Of a stretch of DNA of 64,000 nt, positions 1-9,144 are shown piece after piece; positions within the stretch are counted from its first letter, which is position 1, and the number at the start of each line of letters is the position of its first letter. This DNA is from Arcobacter nitrofigilis DSM 7299. GTDB lineage: Bacteria; Campylobacterota; Campylobacteria; Campylobacterales; Arcobacteraceae. The stretch covers positions 3,128,236 through 3,192,235 of the forward strand of contig NC_014166.1 in assembly GCF_000092245.1 (NCBI RefSeq), in the 5' to 3' direction. The translations under genes and the position numbers were made by a program. Below the pieces are notes generated by a model. It did no database searches and was not told the origin of the DNA. It saw only the letters and a program-made list of their open reading frames with translations.

Positions 1-1340
1 AAGTATCAGCTCTATCAAAAGAGTATGGAAGAGGAACAGCAGATTTTACAACTAGACAAGATATTCAACTGCACTATATTCAAGTAAAAGATTTACCTGA
101 AATATTTAGAAGATTAAATGAAGTTGGATTATCAACAATTTTTGCAGCAGGTGATGTTCCAAGAAATGTTATAACTTGTGCAGTTTCAGGAATTGAACAT
201 GATGAACTTTATGATGTAAGACCAATCGTTGATAAAGTAAATGATTATCTAAGAGGAAATAAAAACCTATCTAATCTTCCTAGAAAATATAAAATAGGTA
301 TTAGTGCTTGTCATAAACACTGTATGGGTCATGAGATACAAGATTTATCTTTTACCGCAGTTCCTTGTGATTGTAGTGATAAAGTACTTTTTGATGTAAG
401 TGTTGGAGGAGGATTAGCTTCTGCTATGGGAATTGCGCATCACATTGGATTTGTTACCCCTTCTCAAATTTTACCAATAGTAAAAGCTGTTAGTACAATA
501 TATAGAGACCATGGATTAAGAGAGAATAGAAGAAAAGCAAGACTTAGTCACTTAATCAAGGAATGGGGGATAGAAAAGTTTAAAGAAGAAGTAATTGCTA
601 GATCAAAAGTTGCTATAAAAGAACAAAAAATAATGGAATATACTCCTTATGCAAAAAGAGAGCATTTTGGGATTCATGATTCTAAAGAAAAAGCAAAATC
701 ATATATTGGTTGTGCTATAAATGGTGGACATATTGGTTCACAAGGATTAGAAAAACTAGCAAATATTTTAGAAAAGCATGGGGCAACAACTATTAAAACT
801 ACAACTACACAAAATTTTGTAGTAAAAGATGTACCAACTAAAAATGCAGAAGATTTAGCAAATGAGTTAAAAACAATTGGAATTGATGCTTTCCCTAGTC
901 CTTTTAAAGCTAGAACGCTTTCATGTACTGGATTAAATTTTTGTAAATTTGCTATTTCTGAAACTAAAGACAAAGCAATTTCACTTGCGACACATCTAGA
1001 GAAAAAGTTTCCTAATTTTAATGAGACTGTTTCTATATCTGTAAATGGTTGTCCAAACTCTTGTGCTCATCCACATGTGGTTGATATAGGTTTACTTGGA
1101 CTAAAAGTGAAAAATAAAGAAGGAATAACAGTTCCTGGATTTGAGTTAATTTTAGGTGGAAATCTAGAAGGAAGTAAATCTAACTTTGGAGAAAAAGTAA
1201 AAATCAAATTTTTACCAGAAGATGCTGAAGGTATTTTAGAAAATATCATTCAAAAGTATATTGATAGTGGTGAAAATAGTTTAAATAAATTTTTAAAAGA
1301 GAGAATAAATGACGAAGAATTTGTTTCGTCCCTTCATTAA
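1..1340 (+). CDS. Nitrite/sulfite reductase (siroheme, 4Fe-4S), 5' end outside window
   Basis: The frame is open from position 3 to the TAA at 1338, so 445 residues are visible and the start lies upstream; the ATG at 324 is internal. The upstream part carries TTRQDIQLHYI and GDVPRNVITC, typical of ferredoxin-dependent nitrite/sulfite reductases. The 4Fe-4S/siroheme ligands follow as C-x5-C (codons at 924 and 942) and C-x3-C in NGCPNSCAH (1050 and 1062). The family reduces nitrite to ammonia or sulfite to sulfide in the cytoplasm with six electrons. The 3' end overlaps the next gene by 32 bp, so the two are probably translated together. Sulfite versus nitrite cannot be decided from sequence; the neighbouring desulfurase-like gene weakly favours sulfur. 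Confidence 0.85.
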   Translation, partial: VSALSKEYGRGTADFTTRQDIQLHYIQVKDLPEIFRRLNEVGLSTIFAAGDVPRNVITCAVSGIEHDELYDVRPIVDKVNDYLRGNKNLSNLPRKYKIGISACHKHCMGHEIQDLSFTAVPCDCSDKVLFDVSVGGGLASAMGIAHHIGFVTPSQILPIVKAVSTIYRDHGLRENRRKARLSHLIKEWGIEKFKEEVIARSKVAIKEQKIMEYTPYAKREHFGIHDSKEKAKSYIGCAINGGHIGSQGLEKLANILEKHGATTIKTTTTQNFVVKDVPTKNAEDLANELKTIGIDAFPSPFKARTLSCTGLNFCKFAISETKDKAISLATHLEKKFPNFNETVSISVNGCPNSCAHPHVVDIGLLGLKVKNKEGITVPGFELILGGNLEGSKSNFGEKVKIKFLPEDAEGILENIIQKYIDSGENSLNKFLKERINDEEFVSSLH

Positions 1341-2613
1341 TGAGCATACTGATAAACTTCAATACTTAAAGTATGGAACAATAGGTAAGCACAAAAGTGC
1401 TTACTTTGACTATACAGCTTCAGGTTTAGCATTTAGACCTATTGAAAATCGTATTTATGATATGCTAACAACATATGCAAATACACACTCAAAAGAATCA
1501 GGTATGGCTAATCAAACAAATAGTTATTATGAAGAAGCATTAACTAATCTAAAAATATCATTAGAATTAAATGATGAATTTGAAATAATTCCAAGTGGTT
1601 GTGGATCAACTGCTGCTATAAAAAGATTTCAAGAGTTATTAGGACTTTATATTCCACCTGCTACTAAAAAAAGATTGAATATAAATATTGATAAATCAAA
1701 ACTTCCCCTTGTAATAGTAGGTCCATATGAACACCATTCAAATGAGATAAGTTATAGAGAAGCCATGTGTGAAACTGCTAGAATAGGACTTACAAGTGAG
1801 GGATTAGTAGATTTAGAAGAGCTTGAAAAAGTCTTAGAAAGAAATCAACACAGAGAACTTATTGGTTCATTTTGTATAGCTTCAAATGTTACTGGAATAG
1901 TAACCTGTTATAAAGATATTTCTAAAATACTTAGACGATATAATGCCCTTGTATGTCTAGATGCAGCTGCTTCTTCTTCATATATGAATATTGATTGTAA
2001 TTATTTTGATGTGATGTATGTATCTCCACACAAACTTTTAGGAGGACCTGGTTCTTGTGGACTTCTTATTATAAGAAAAGATTTAATAGACCCTAGTTTA
2101 TCTCCTACTTTTGCAGGTGGAGGAACAGTTACTTATGTAAATAAATCTACGGTTGAATATGAAAAAGATTTAAGAGCAAGGGAAACAGCAGGAACTCCTG
2201 GCATAATTCAAGTGATAAAAGCAAGTCTTGCTTATCAACTTAGAAATGAAATAGGTTTTGATTTTATACAAAAAAGAAAAAATGAATTGTTGGAGTATTT
2301 TTTAAAAGAAGCACAAAATATACCAAATATAATCATCTATGGAAATCAAAAATCATATAATATTGGTATTGTTTCATTTAATATAAAAGATTTAGACCCT
2401 TACATTATATGTGAAAAAATTTCAACAGAAGATGGAATCCAAACTAGAGCTGGATGTTCATGTGCAGGACCATATGGTCATGATTTATTACACTTTGACA
2501 ATAAAGATGAACTAAATAAAAAACCAGGTTGGATAAGAGTCTCTATTCATTTTACTCAAACAATAGAAGAAATAGATAAGCTAATAAAAGCTCTTAAAAA
2601 AGCTATTATATAA
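1309..2613 (+). CDS. Class-V aminotransferase, cysteine desulfurase-like (PLP)
   Basis: This 434-residue protein has the fold-type I PLP signature: a CGSTAAI phosphate-binding loop near residue 98, an LDAAAS segment with the pyridine-binding Asp, and the Schiff-base lysine in SPHKLLGG (K242). A C-terminal AGCSCAGPYG loop supplies candidate sulfur-accepting cysteines, as in NifS/SufS/CsdA relatives. The ATG lies inside the reductase gene, behind an AAAAGAGAG ribosome site. The family removes sulfur or selenium from cysteine-type substrates. The overlap with the siroheme reductase suggests a sulfur-assimilation or sulfur-transfer role, which is inference. The exact substrate is unknown; it is not the housekeeping IscS type, given the divergent N-terminus. 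Confidence 0.75.
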   Translation: MTKNLFRPFINEHTDKLQYLKYGTIGKHKSAYFDYTASGLAFRPIENRIYDMLTTYANTHSKESGMANQTNSYYEEALTNLKISLELNDEFEIIPSGCGSTAAIKRFQELLGLYIPPATKKRLNINIDKSKLPLVIVGPYEHHSNEISYREAMCETARIGLTSEGLVDLEELEKVLERNQHRELIGSFCIASNVTGIVTCYKDISKILRRYNALVCLDAAASSSYMNIDCNYFDVMYVSPHKLLGGPGSCGLLIIRKDLIDPSLSPTFAGGGTVTYVNKSTVEYEKDLRARETAGTPGIIQVIKASLAYQLRNEIGFDFIQKRKNELLEYFLKEAQNIPNIIIYGNQKSYNIGIVSFNIKDLDPYIICEKISTEDGIQTRAGCSCAGPYGHDLLHFDNKDELNKKPGWIRVSIHFTQTIEEIDKLIKALKKAII

Positions 2614-2702
2614 AAATAATCACAAAATACAATTAATTGTAATTGCTTTGTAACCTTTAACATATAAAATCCTGAATATTGATTCAAATTTAGGAGTAAG
2701 AT

Positions 2703-4517
2703 ATGAGAAACAAGGTAATTACAGCTTCAGTTATTGCAGCATCTGTTTTATTTTCAGCATGTGCAACAAAATCAACAATGGCAAATAATGCAACAATGCA
2801 TGATATAAAATTCAGTGGTGTTGCAGTACCAACAACTGATAGTGAAAAAAGAAAAATTTTCGCTTCAAATCAAATCGAAGTAGATGGCAAAAAAACAAAA
2901 ATTGGATATAACACAATTTTAAGAAGTGGAGATAAAGTAGGAAATGGTGTTTTTGGTTTAGTATATGACAAAAATGGAGAACCTATAAAAGAAAAAGATG
3001 GCTCTTTTAAAATCTCAAACTCAAATGACTTCTCTTCACTTTTACCTGTTGGTAAAAAACTTTTTATGGTTTCACACTTTGAAACTAGACCAGCTGCTGT
3101 ATATGTTACTGAGCTAAACCAATCTAAAGATGGTAAATTAACAGCTGTAAATACAAAAAATGTTGACTTCTCAAGTGTTAATGGACTGTGGGTTCCTTGT
3201 GCAGGTAGTGTAACTCCATGGAATACTCACTTAGGAAGTGAAGAGTATGAACCAGATGCAAGAGCAGTTAAAGAAAATGGTTCTATTAATGCTTATTATG
3301 ATGCGATGGCATCTTATTTTGATGGGGATTTAAAAGCATTAAATCCTTATGATTATGGATGGTCTACTGAAATAAAAGTTCTTAATGAAAAAGGTGATGT
3401 AAAAGCTGAAAAACATTATGCAATGGGTAGATTTGCACATGAGTTAGCATATGTTATGCCAGATGAAAAAACAGTTTATTTATCAGATGATGGTACAAAT
3501 GTAGCTTTATATATGTTTATTGCTGATAAAGCAAAAGATTTAAGCTCTGGTACTTTATATGCTGCAAAATGGGATCAAACAAGTGATTTAGGAACTGGAA
3601 GTGCAAATATCAAATGGGTGAACTTAGGTCACTCTTCTGATGATTATGTTAAAGCTGGATTAGACCAAAGATTGACTTTTAATGATTTATTTGAAACATC
3701 TAAATTCCCAAAATTAGGATTTACTTCAGTAAATACAACAATGGGTCAAGAATATTTAAAAATCAAACCAGGTATGGAAAAACTAGCTTCAAGAATGGAA
3801 GCTAGAAGATATGCAGCAATAAAAGGTGCTACTACTGAATTTAGAAAAATGGAAGGTATCACTTACAATCCAAATGATAACAAAATATATTTATCTATCT
3901 CTGAAATCTCAAAAGGGATGGAAAATCGTATGAAAAAAGGTAAAGCAAACAACAAATATGACACTGGTGGAAATAACGATATTAGAGTTGACTACAACAA
4001 ATGTGGTGCTGTATATGAGTTAAATTTAGCTTATGCTGACGATATTCAATCAGCTACAGATGGCTCTTATATTAATTCTAATTATATAGTAAAATCTATG
4101 GATGGCTTAATTGCAGGTAGACTTAACAAAGGAACAGGAGAATTAGCTAAAGCAAATAAATGTTCTCTTGATGGATTAGCAAATCCTGATAATATAACTT
4201 TTATTCCAAATACAAATACTTTAATTATAGGTGAAGATACAGGTTCTGGACACCAAAATGACTTTATTTGGTCTTATAATATAAAAGAAAAAAAATTAAC
4301 AAGAATATTAACATCTCCTTATGGTTCAGAGACAACTTCAGCATATTACTATAACAATATTGGTGGACATGGATATCTTATGGCAGTTATTCAACATCCA
4401 TATGGGGAAGGTGATGCAATTACAAAAGAAGAAGATATGCCTGCAAATGCAAAATCAGCTGGTGATATGAAAGCTTATACAGGCTATGTAGGACCACTTC
4501 CTGTAATTACAAAATAA
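2703..4517 (+). CDS. phoX: PhoX-type alkaline phosphatase (DUF839)
   Basis: The 604-residue product starts with a lipoprotein-like signal (basic N-terminus, hydrophobic stretch, LFSAC with a lipobox Cys at about residue 19), so it is exported and probably membrane-anchored. PhoX-family hallmarks include CAGSVTPWNTHLGSEEYEPD, the MEGITYNP and SISEIS strands, DGLANPDNITF, and IGEDTGSGHQND near the C-terminus; the acidic residues would bind Ca and Fe. PhoX enzymes release phosphate from organic phosphomonoesters in the periplasm. The gene opens a three-gene operon with a phytase-like esterase and a diheme protein; the start has an AGGAG site at 2692. It is likely phosphate-regulated in this phylum, but I found no convincing Pho box upstream. 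Confidence 0.85.
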   Translation: MRNKVITASVIAASVLFSACATKSTMANNATMHDIKFSGVAVPTTDSEKRKIFASNQIEVDGKKTKIGYNTILRSGDKVGNGVFGLVYDKNGEPIKEKDGSFKISNSNDFSSLLPVGKKLFMVSHFETRPAAVYVTELNQSKDGKLTAVNTKNVDFSSVNGLWVPCAGSVTPWNTHLGSEEYEPDARAVKENGSINAYYDAMASYFDGDLKALNPYDYGWSTEIKVLNEKGDVKAEKHYAMGRFAHELAYVMPDEKTVYLSDDGTNVALYMFIADKAKDLSSGTLYAAKWDQTSDLGTGSANIKWVNLGHSSDDYVKAGLDQRLTFNDLFETSKFPKLGFTSVNTTMGQEYLKIKPGMEKLASRMEARRYAAIKGATTEFRKMEGITYNPNDNKIYLSISEISKGMENRMKKGKANNKYDTGGNNDIRVDYNKCGAVYELNLAYADDIQSATDGSYINSNYIVKSMDGLIAGRLNKGTGELAKANKCSLDGLANPDNITFIPNTNTLIIGEDTGSGHQNDFIWSYNIKEKKLTRILTSPYGSETTSAYYYNNIGGHGYLMAVIQHPYGEGDAITKEEDMPANAKSAGDMKAYTGYVGPLPVITK

Positions 4518-4526
4518 GGCTTTAAG

Positions 4527-5735
4527 ATGAATCTTAAATCAGTTATTTTATCAGCAGTACTACTTTCAAGTAGTACTTTTGCTGTATCAATTAATAAAGT
4601 TGTTGTAGATGAAAAATTAGATGTAATTAAACTTCCAAACAAAACTTTAAATCTTGATGTAGGTTTTGGTTCTGGAGCTTTTCATTATAAAAAGGACTCT
4701 AATAATGTATTTTATACTATCACAGATAGAGGTCCAAATATCAAATGTAAAGACTCTAAAAAACTTATGGGCGAAAAACTTTGTGAAAAAGGAAAAATAT
4801 TCCCTGTAGCTAAGTTCACTCCAACAATTTATAAAATCAAAGTATATAAAAACTACTACAAAATTTTAGAAAAAATACAAATCAAAGATAAAGATGGAAA
4901 CCAAGTTTCTGGGATATCAAATGCAGGTACAGAAAATGCCTATAACATCCATGGAGAAGCAATACCTTTTGATCCAAATGGACTTGATTCTGAATCATTA
5001 ATAAAACTATCTGATGGAACTTTTTGGATAGGAGAAGAGTATGGGGCATCTATTGTACACTTAAGCAGTGATGGAAGAATAATAAAAAGATTTGTTCCTG
5101 CTGGGTTTGAAAAAAACTTAACAAATGCAAACTATGATGTATCTCCAACTCTACCTGCAATTATTGCAAAAAGACCACTAAATAGAGGAATAGAATCAAT
5201 GGCTATCAGCCCTGATGAAAAGTCTTTATACTTTATTATGCAAAGTCCCCTTGCAAATCCAAATCAAGCTGCCTATAAAAAATCAAGAAATGTTAGGTTA
5301 TTTAAATTTGACCTTGCAAATGAAAAAGTTGTAGGTGAATATATTTATAAAATGGATTTACCAAATACATTCAAACTTGATAAAAATAAAAAACAAAATG
5401 CAGTTAAACTATCAGAAATGGTTGCATCTGGAAATGATGAATTAATAGTCTTAGAAAGAATTTCTAATACTACAAAATTTTACAAAGTAAAATTAGGTGG
5501 CGAAAATATCTTAGATACTAAATGGGATGATTTAGCAACAACTCCAACATTAGAAGAGACAAAAGATATTCAATCTTTACATAAAGAGCTAGTACTTGAC
5601 ACAAGTGATATAAAAGGTATGCCTAAAAAAATCGAAGGATTAGCCTATATCAATGAAAATGAGTGGATACTTGTAAATGACAATGATTTTGGTATAGATA
5701 ATCTTCCTTCTTATATAGTAAAAGTAAAAAAATAA
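4527..5735 (+). CDS. Esterase-like activity of phytase family protein (PF13449 type)
   Basis: The 402-residue protein has a signal peptide ending near SSSTFA (residue 19). It shows the family pattern of a beta-propeller-like esterase/phytase: GFGSGAFHY, TITDRGPN close to the N-terminus, HGEAIPFDPNGLDSESL, and FWIGEEYGASI. These match the phytase-like domain often found beside PhoX. The likely role is periplasmic hydrolysis of phosphoesters, possibly phosphodiesters or inositol phosphates; the substrate is inference. It sits 9 bp after phoX and its TAA shares a base with the next ATG (TAATG), so the three genes are almost certainly one transcript. Confidence 0.75.
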   Translation: MNLKSVILSAVLLSSSTFAVSINKVVVDEKLDVIKLPNKTLNLDVGFGSGAFHYKKDSNNVFYTITDRGPNIKCKDSKKLMGEKLCEKGKIFPVAKFTPTIYKIKVYKNYYKILEKIQIKDKDGNQVSGISNAGTENAYNIHGEAIPFDPNGLDSESLIKLSDGTFWIGEEYGASIVHLSSDGRIIKRFVPAGFEKNLTNANYDVSPTLPAIIAKRPLNRGIESMAISPDEKSLYFIMQSPLANPNQAAYKKSRNVRLFKFDLANEKVVGEYIYKMDLPNTFKLDKNKKQNAVKLSEMVASGNDELIVLERISNTTKFYKVKLGGENILDTKWDDLATTPTLEETKDIQSLHKELVLDTSDIKGMPKKIEGLAYINENEWILVNDNDFGIDNLPSYIVKVKK

Positions 5736-7408
5736 TGAAATCTTTTTTACTAATTATAGCGCTTTTAAGCGCTGTAATACTTCAGGCAAATAAAGTTGAT
5801 CTAACAAACTCATTTATTAATAATCCAACAGCTTATATTCCAAGTCAATGTTATACAAAAACTGCCTATGGGAAAAATGACCAAATATTAAGTAACCCAT
5901 GTTTTTCTTGCCACAATACAAATAAAATACCCAACTTTATTACTTCCGATGAGGATTTACAAGAGAGTTATGACTTCCCTGAATCTGGATTAAAAAATCA
6001 TTGGACAAACCTTTTTAAAGATAGAACAAAAGAAGTAAATAAAATTTCAGATAAAGAGATTTTAGAATATATAAGAGAAGATAACTATAAAGATAAAAGT
6101 CACAATCTCATCCTTGCTCAAAAATTGGAAAATATTCCAAAAGATTGGGATGCAAATCAAAATGGAAAATGGGATGGATATATTCCTGATTGTTATTTTA
6201 ACTTTGATAAAGAAGGTTTTGATAGAAAGCCAAATGGTAATATTACTGGGTGGAGAGCTTTTGCTTATTATCCCTTCTTAGGAACTTTTTGGCCAACAAA
6301 TGGAAGTACAGATGATGTACTTATTCGTTTACCAAAAATTTTTTGGGAAGATAAAAATGGTAATTTTGACTTGAATATTTATAAAATAAATCTTTCTATT
6401 GTTGAGAGTCTATTAAAACAAAAAACAATCTCGACAGAAAAAATAGATGAGAAAAAATATGGAGTGGATTTAAATCAAGATGGAAAATTAACTACTTCAG
6501 AAAAAATAGTATTTAAATGGACTATTCCCAATTATGATATTTCAACAAATAAACTAACAAATTTTTCAATGACTTATGTTGGGCTAGCAAAAGATGCTTT
6601 ATTAAAAAATGAGATTCACATTGCACCAGGTCTTTATCCAAAAGGAACAGAATTTTTACACTCTGTTAGATATTTGGATATAAATAAAGACTCTTCTATA
6701 AAAATGTCCCCTAGAATGAAAGAACTTCGTTACGCTAAAAAAAGATATTGGGTAAGTTATTCAAAACTTAAAGATATAGTAGGTGAAGAGACAAAAGAGG
6801 AACATGACTTTCCTGATAGAGTAGAAGAGTATACTGGAAATATCGAAATAGGACTAAACAACAAAAAAGGGTGGTTTTATCAAGGTTTTATTGAAGATGA
6901 AAAAGGTAGTCTAAGACCACAAAGTCAAGAAGAGACTCTTTCTTGTATGGGTTGTCATACTGGCTTAGCAGTTACAGCTGATTCAACTTTTGTTTTCCAA
7001 AGAAAATTTGAAAATGATCCATTCGCAGATGGTTGGTATCATTGGAGTGAAAAAGGCTTAAAAAATATCCCTGATAAAAAGCTAAGTAATAATGAAACTG
7101 AATATGCTAGATATTTAAGAGAAAATAAAGCAGGTGATGAATTTAGAGCAAATGAAGAGATTATGAATAAATTTTTTTACAAAGACCTAAAGCTTAAAAA
7201 GTCTGCAATAAATAAACTTAGAGAAGATATTACTTACTTAATTATCCCAAGTAAAAAAAGAGCTTTAACTCTTAACAAAGCCTATAAAGTTATTGTGGAT
7301 GAGCAAAGTTTTATTTATGGGAAAGCTGCCCATGTAAAACCTTTAAAAAATGTTCATAAAGAGGTAACTCAAGGAGAAACTACTCACCTTAAAGAAATTA
7401 CAAATTGA
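5735..7408 (+). CDS. Secreted diheme c-type protein with EF-hand-like loops
   Basis: I do not recognise a named family for this 557-residue protein. It has a signal peptide (residues 1-18) and two CxxCH haem-binding motifs, at C56-C59-H60 and C404-C407-H408. Between and after them are Asp/Asn-rich loops resembling calcium-binding EF-hand or dockerin loops (DANQNGKWDGY, DLNQDGKLTTSE, DINKDSS). Haem attachment implies a periplasmic location. Its overlap with the phytase-like gene places it with the Ca/Fe enzyme PhoX, so a role in phosphate scavenging or redox maturation is possible, but this is inference. The stop codon lies in a strong hairpin that probably ends the operon. Confidence 0.7.
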   Translation: MKSFLLIIALLSAVILQANKVDLTNSFINNPTAYIPSQCYTKTAYGKNDQILSNPCFSCHNTNKIPNFITSDEDLQESYDFPESGLKNHWTNLFKDRTKEVNKISDKEILEYIREDNYKDKSHNLILAQKLENIPKDWDANQNGKWDGYIPDCYFNFDKEGFDRKPNGNITGWRAFAYYPFLGTFWPTNGSTDDVLIRLPKIFWEDKNGNFDLNIYKINLSIVESLLKQKTISTEKIDEKKYGVDLNQDGKLTTSEKIVFKWTIPNYDISTNKLTNFSMTYVGLAKDALLKNEIHIAPGLYPKGTEFLHSVRYLDINKDSSIKMSPRMKELRYAKKRYWVSYSKLKDIVGEETKEEHDFPDRVEEYTGNIEIGLNNKKGWFYQGFIEDEKGSLRPQSQEETLSCMGCHTGLAVTADSTFVFQRKFENDPFADGWYHWSEKGLKNIPDKKLSNNETEYARYLRENKAGDEFRANEEIMNKFFYKDLKLKKSAINKLREDITYLIIPSKKRALTLNKAYKVIVDEQSFIYGKAAHVKPLKNVHKEVTQGETTHLKEITN

Positions 7409-7427
7409 TTTACTCAATTTGTAATTT
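7395..7427 (+). terminator. Hairpin at end of phoX operon
   Basis: A perfect 14-bp inverted repeat (7395-7408 with 7414-7427, loop TTTAC) contains the TGA stop of the diheme gene. It has no clean T-run directly after it, so it may act as a terminator or as a 3' stabilising stem. The stem itself is read directly from the sequence. Confidence 0.6.
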
Positions 7428-7450
7428 AAGCTTAATTAATCTTTACTAGT

Positions 7451-7456
7451 TATAAT
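7451..7456 (+). promoter_or_regulatory. -10 box giving a probable leaderless mRNA
   Basis: A perfect TATAAT ends 5 bp before the ATG at 7462. Transcription would start on or next to the A of the ATG. No Shine-Dalgarno sequence is present between the two. Confidence 0.6.
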
Positions 7457-7461
7457 CCTAC

Positions 7462-8577
7462 ATGAGATTTATAATATTTGCCACAGTTTTTTTATTAGTA
7501 ATGGGATTACTAAGTTTTTTTATTTCAAAAAGGTTTATTAATAAATTAGATATTTCCAAAAAATCAAAGCTATTTTTAAATATATTTTTACTGATTAATT
7601 TTCTAGGTGTCATTGCTTACATGTGTACTAGATACTTAGTTTCAGTACCAAATGACTTATACTTTTTACTTTCACTTCCTATTGGTGTTATTTTTTTACT
7701 TTTTTGTACAACCTTGATGTATGAAGTTCTTTCCCATCTTCCAAAGATAAGAAAAGATAAGAAAAGAAGAGCTTTTATGAAAAAATCAATTGATTTAGGC
7801 TCACTTGCTTTTGCCACATCTATTACTGCAAAAGCCATATATAATGCAAAACAATCTTATATTGAAAAGGTAAATGTCAAAATCCCTAACTTAAAAAAAC
7901 CATATAATGTGGTTCAATTAAGTGATGTTCATATTGGGGGATTAATAGACCAAGATTTTATTAAAGATATTGTTTATAAAGTTAATAAACTAAATCCTGA
8001 TGCGGTTTTTATAACAGGGGATTTAGTAGATACAGATATCAAATTTGCTAAAAAGGCAGTTGATGAACTTGAAAATCTAAAATCAAAATATGGTACATAC
8101 TTTATAGTTGGAAATCATGAATATTTTCATGGTGTAGAAGAGATAATGGCATACTTAAAATCTATAAACATTAAAGTTTTAGAAAATGAAAATGTATATA
8201 TTGGCAAAGATAATCAGGGCTTTAATTTAGCAGGAGTTTATGATGTATTTGGATATAGAGCAAATAAATTTGAACCAGATATTAAAAAAGCTTTAGAAGA
8301 TGTAAAAGATTCTCCCACAATTTTATTAGCTCACCAACCTAAATATATCAATGAACTTAATAATCAAAATATTGACTTAGTCCTAAGTGGACATACTCAT
8401 GGAGGACAAATTGTTCCTTTTAATTTACTAGTTAGACTTGCACAACCATACATAAAAGGTCTACACCAACATAATCCAAAAACCCAAATTTATGTAAGTA
8501 AAGGAACAGGCTTTTGGGGACCACCTATGCGACTAGGTGCTAGTTCTGAAATTACATATTTAAAACTCACTTCTTAG
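7462..8577 (+). CDS. Membrane-anchored metallophosphoesterase (YkuE/YaeI-like)
   Basis: Residues 1 to about 100 contain three hydrophobic segments, and a further hydrophobic stretch near 115-130 leads into the calcineurin-like domain. Metal-binding motifs are in order: LSDVHIGG, TGDLVDTD, GNHEYFHG, LLAHQP and SGHTHGGQ. The C-terminal KGTGFWGPPMRLG is typical of YkuE/YaeI-type enzymes, some of which hydrolyse UDP-diacylglucosamine or other lipid-linked phosphates; the substrate here is unknown. The start has no ribosome site, and a TATAAT box lies 5 bp upstream, suggesting a leaderless message. A paralogue without the membrane part lies at 46944. Confidence 0.8.
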   Translation: MRFIIFATVFLLVMGLLSFFISKRFINKLDISKKSKLFLNIFLLINFLGVIAYMCTRYLVSVPNDLYFLLSLPIGVIFLLFCTTLMYEVLSHLPKIRKDKKRRAFMKKSIDLGSLAFATSITAKAIYNAKQSYIEKVNVKIPNLKKPYNVVQLSDVHIGGLIDQDFIKDIVYKVNKLNPDAVFITGDLVDTDIKFAKKAVDELENLKSKYGTYFIVGNHEYFHGVEEIMAYLKSINIKVLENENVYIGKDNQGFNLAGVYDVFGYRANKFEPDIKKALEDVKDSPTILLAHQPKYINELNNQNIDLVLSGHTHGGQIVPFNLLVRLAQPYIKGLHQHNPKTQIYVSKGTGFWGPPMRLGASSEITYLKLTS

Positions 8578-8707
8578 TTTATCATAACTATACTCTTTCT
8601 TTTAAAAACTAATTAATATTAAATAAAATACATTAGTATTAATTTTATTAACTATTATCTTAAATAAAATTATTACTTGTTGCTATCTACTTGCAACTAA
8701 AATATAC

Positions 8708-8713
8708 TATAAT
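8708..8713 (+). promoter_or_regulatory. -10 box of PAS/chemoreceptor operon
   Basis: A perfect TATAAT lies 35 bp before the chosen ATG at 8748. The upstream sequence is AT-rich with no clear -35, as is usual in Campylobacterota. The short GTTGC/GCAAC inverted repeat just upstream (8679-8697) may be incidental. Confidence 0.55.
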
Positions 8714-8747
8714 AACCTTAAAATACAAATTTCTAAAAGGATTACAT

Positions 8748-9134
8748 ATGGCTGATAAAGAAATTTTATTGGATTCAAATTCATTTATTGTTTCAGAAAC
8801 TGATGAAAAAGGCATTATTAGATATGCTAATGATGAATTTTGTGAAATAAGTGATTACTCTTTGGAAGAACTTATTGGCAAACCCCACAACTTACTTAGA
8901 CATAAAGATATGCCCAAAGAGGCATTTGAAGATTTATGGAAAACAATTCAAAATGGTAATATATGGAAAGGTTTTGTAAAAAATAGAACGAAAAATGATG
9001 ATTATTATTGGGTATATGCCACAGTATATCCACTTACTTTAAGTGATGGAAGTAAAGGATATATGTCATGTAGAAAAGTTGCATCAAGAGATGAAATAAA
9101 AAAAGCTATAAAACTTTATAGCACTATGAAATAA
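8748..9134 (+). CDS. Single PAS-domain protein, Aer/CetB-like redox sensor
   Basis: I place the start at the ATG at 8748, behind AAAAGG at 8735, because an earlier in-frame ATG at 8691 lies upstream of the -10 box and has no ribosome site. The 128-residue product is one PAS domain of the Aer type: ITRY-like strand with [11 protein letters not shown], then [13 protein letters not shown] and the helix [14 protein letters not shown], and YWVYATVYP. Aer-type PAS domains bind FAD and sense redox state. The protein has no membrane segment and is followed 10 bp later by a chemoreceptor, resembling the split CetA/CetB energy-taxis pair of Campylobacter. FAD binding is inferred from family. Confidence 0.75.
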   Translation: MADKEILLDSNSFIVSETDEKGIIRYANDEFCEISDYSLEELIGKPHNLLRHKDMPKEAFEDLWKTIQNGNIWKGFVKNRTKNDDYYWVYATVYPLTLSDGSKGYMSCRKVASRDEIKKAIKLYSTMK

Positions 9135-9144
9135 GGATATCCCC

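Noticed and set aside
2629..2640. Palindrome ACAATTAATTGT upstream of phoX as a Pho box
   Set aside because: It does not resemble the direct-repeat Pho boxes known to me, and a 12-bp AT palindrome is not rare in this composition.
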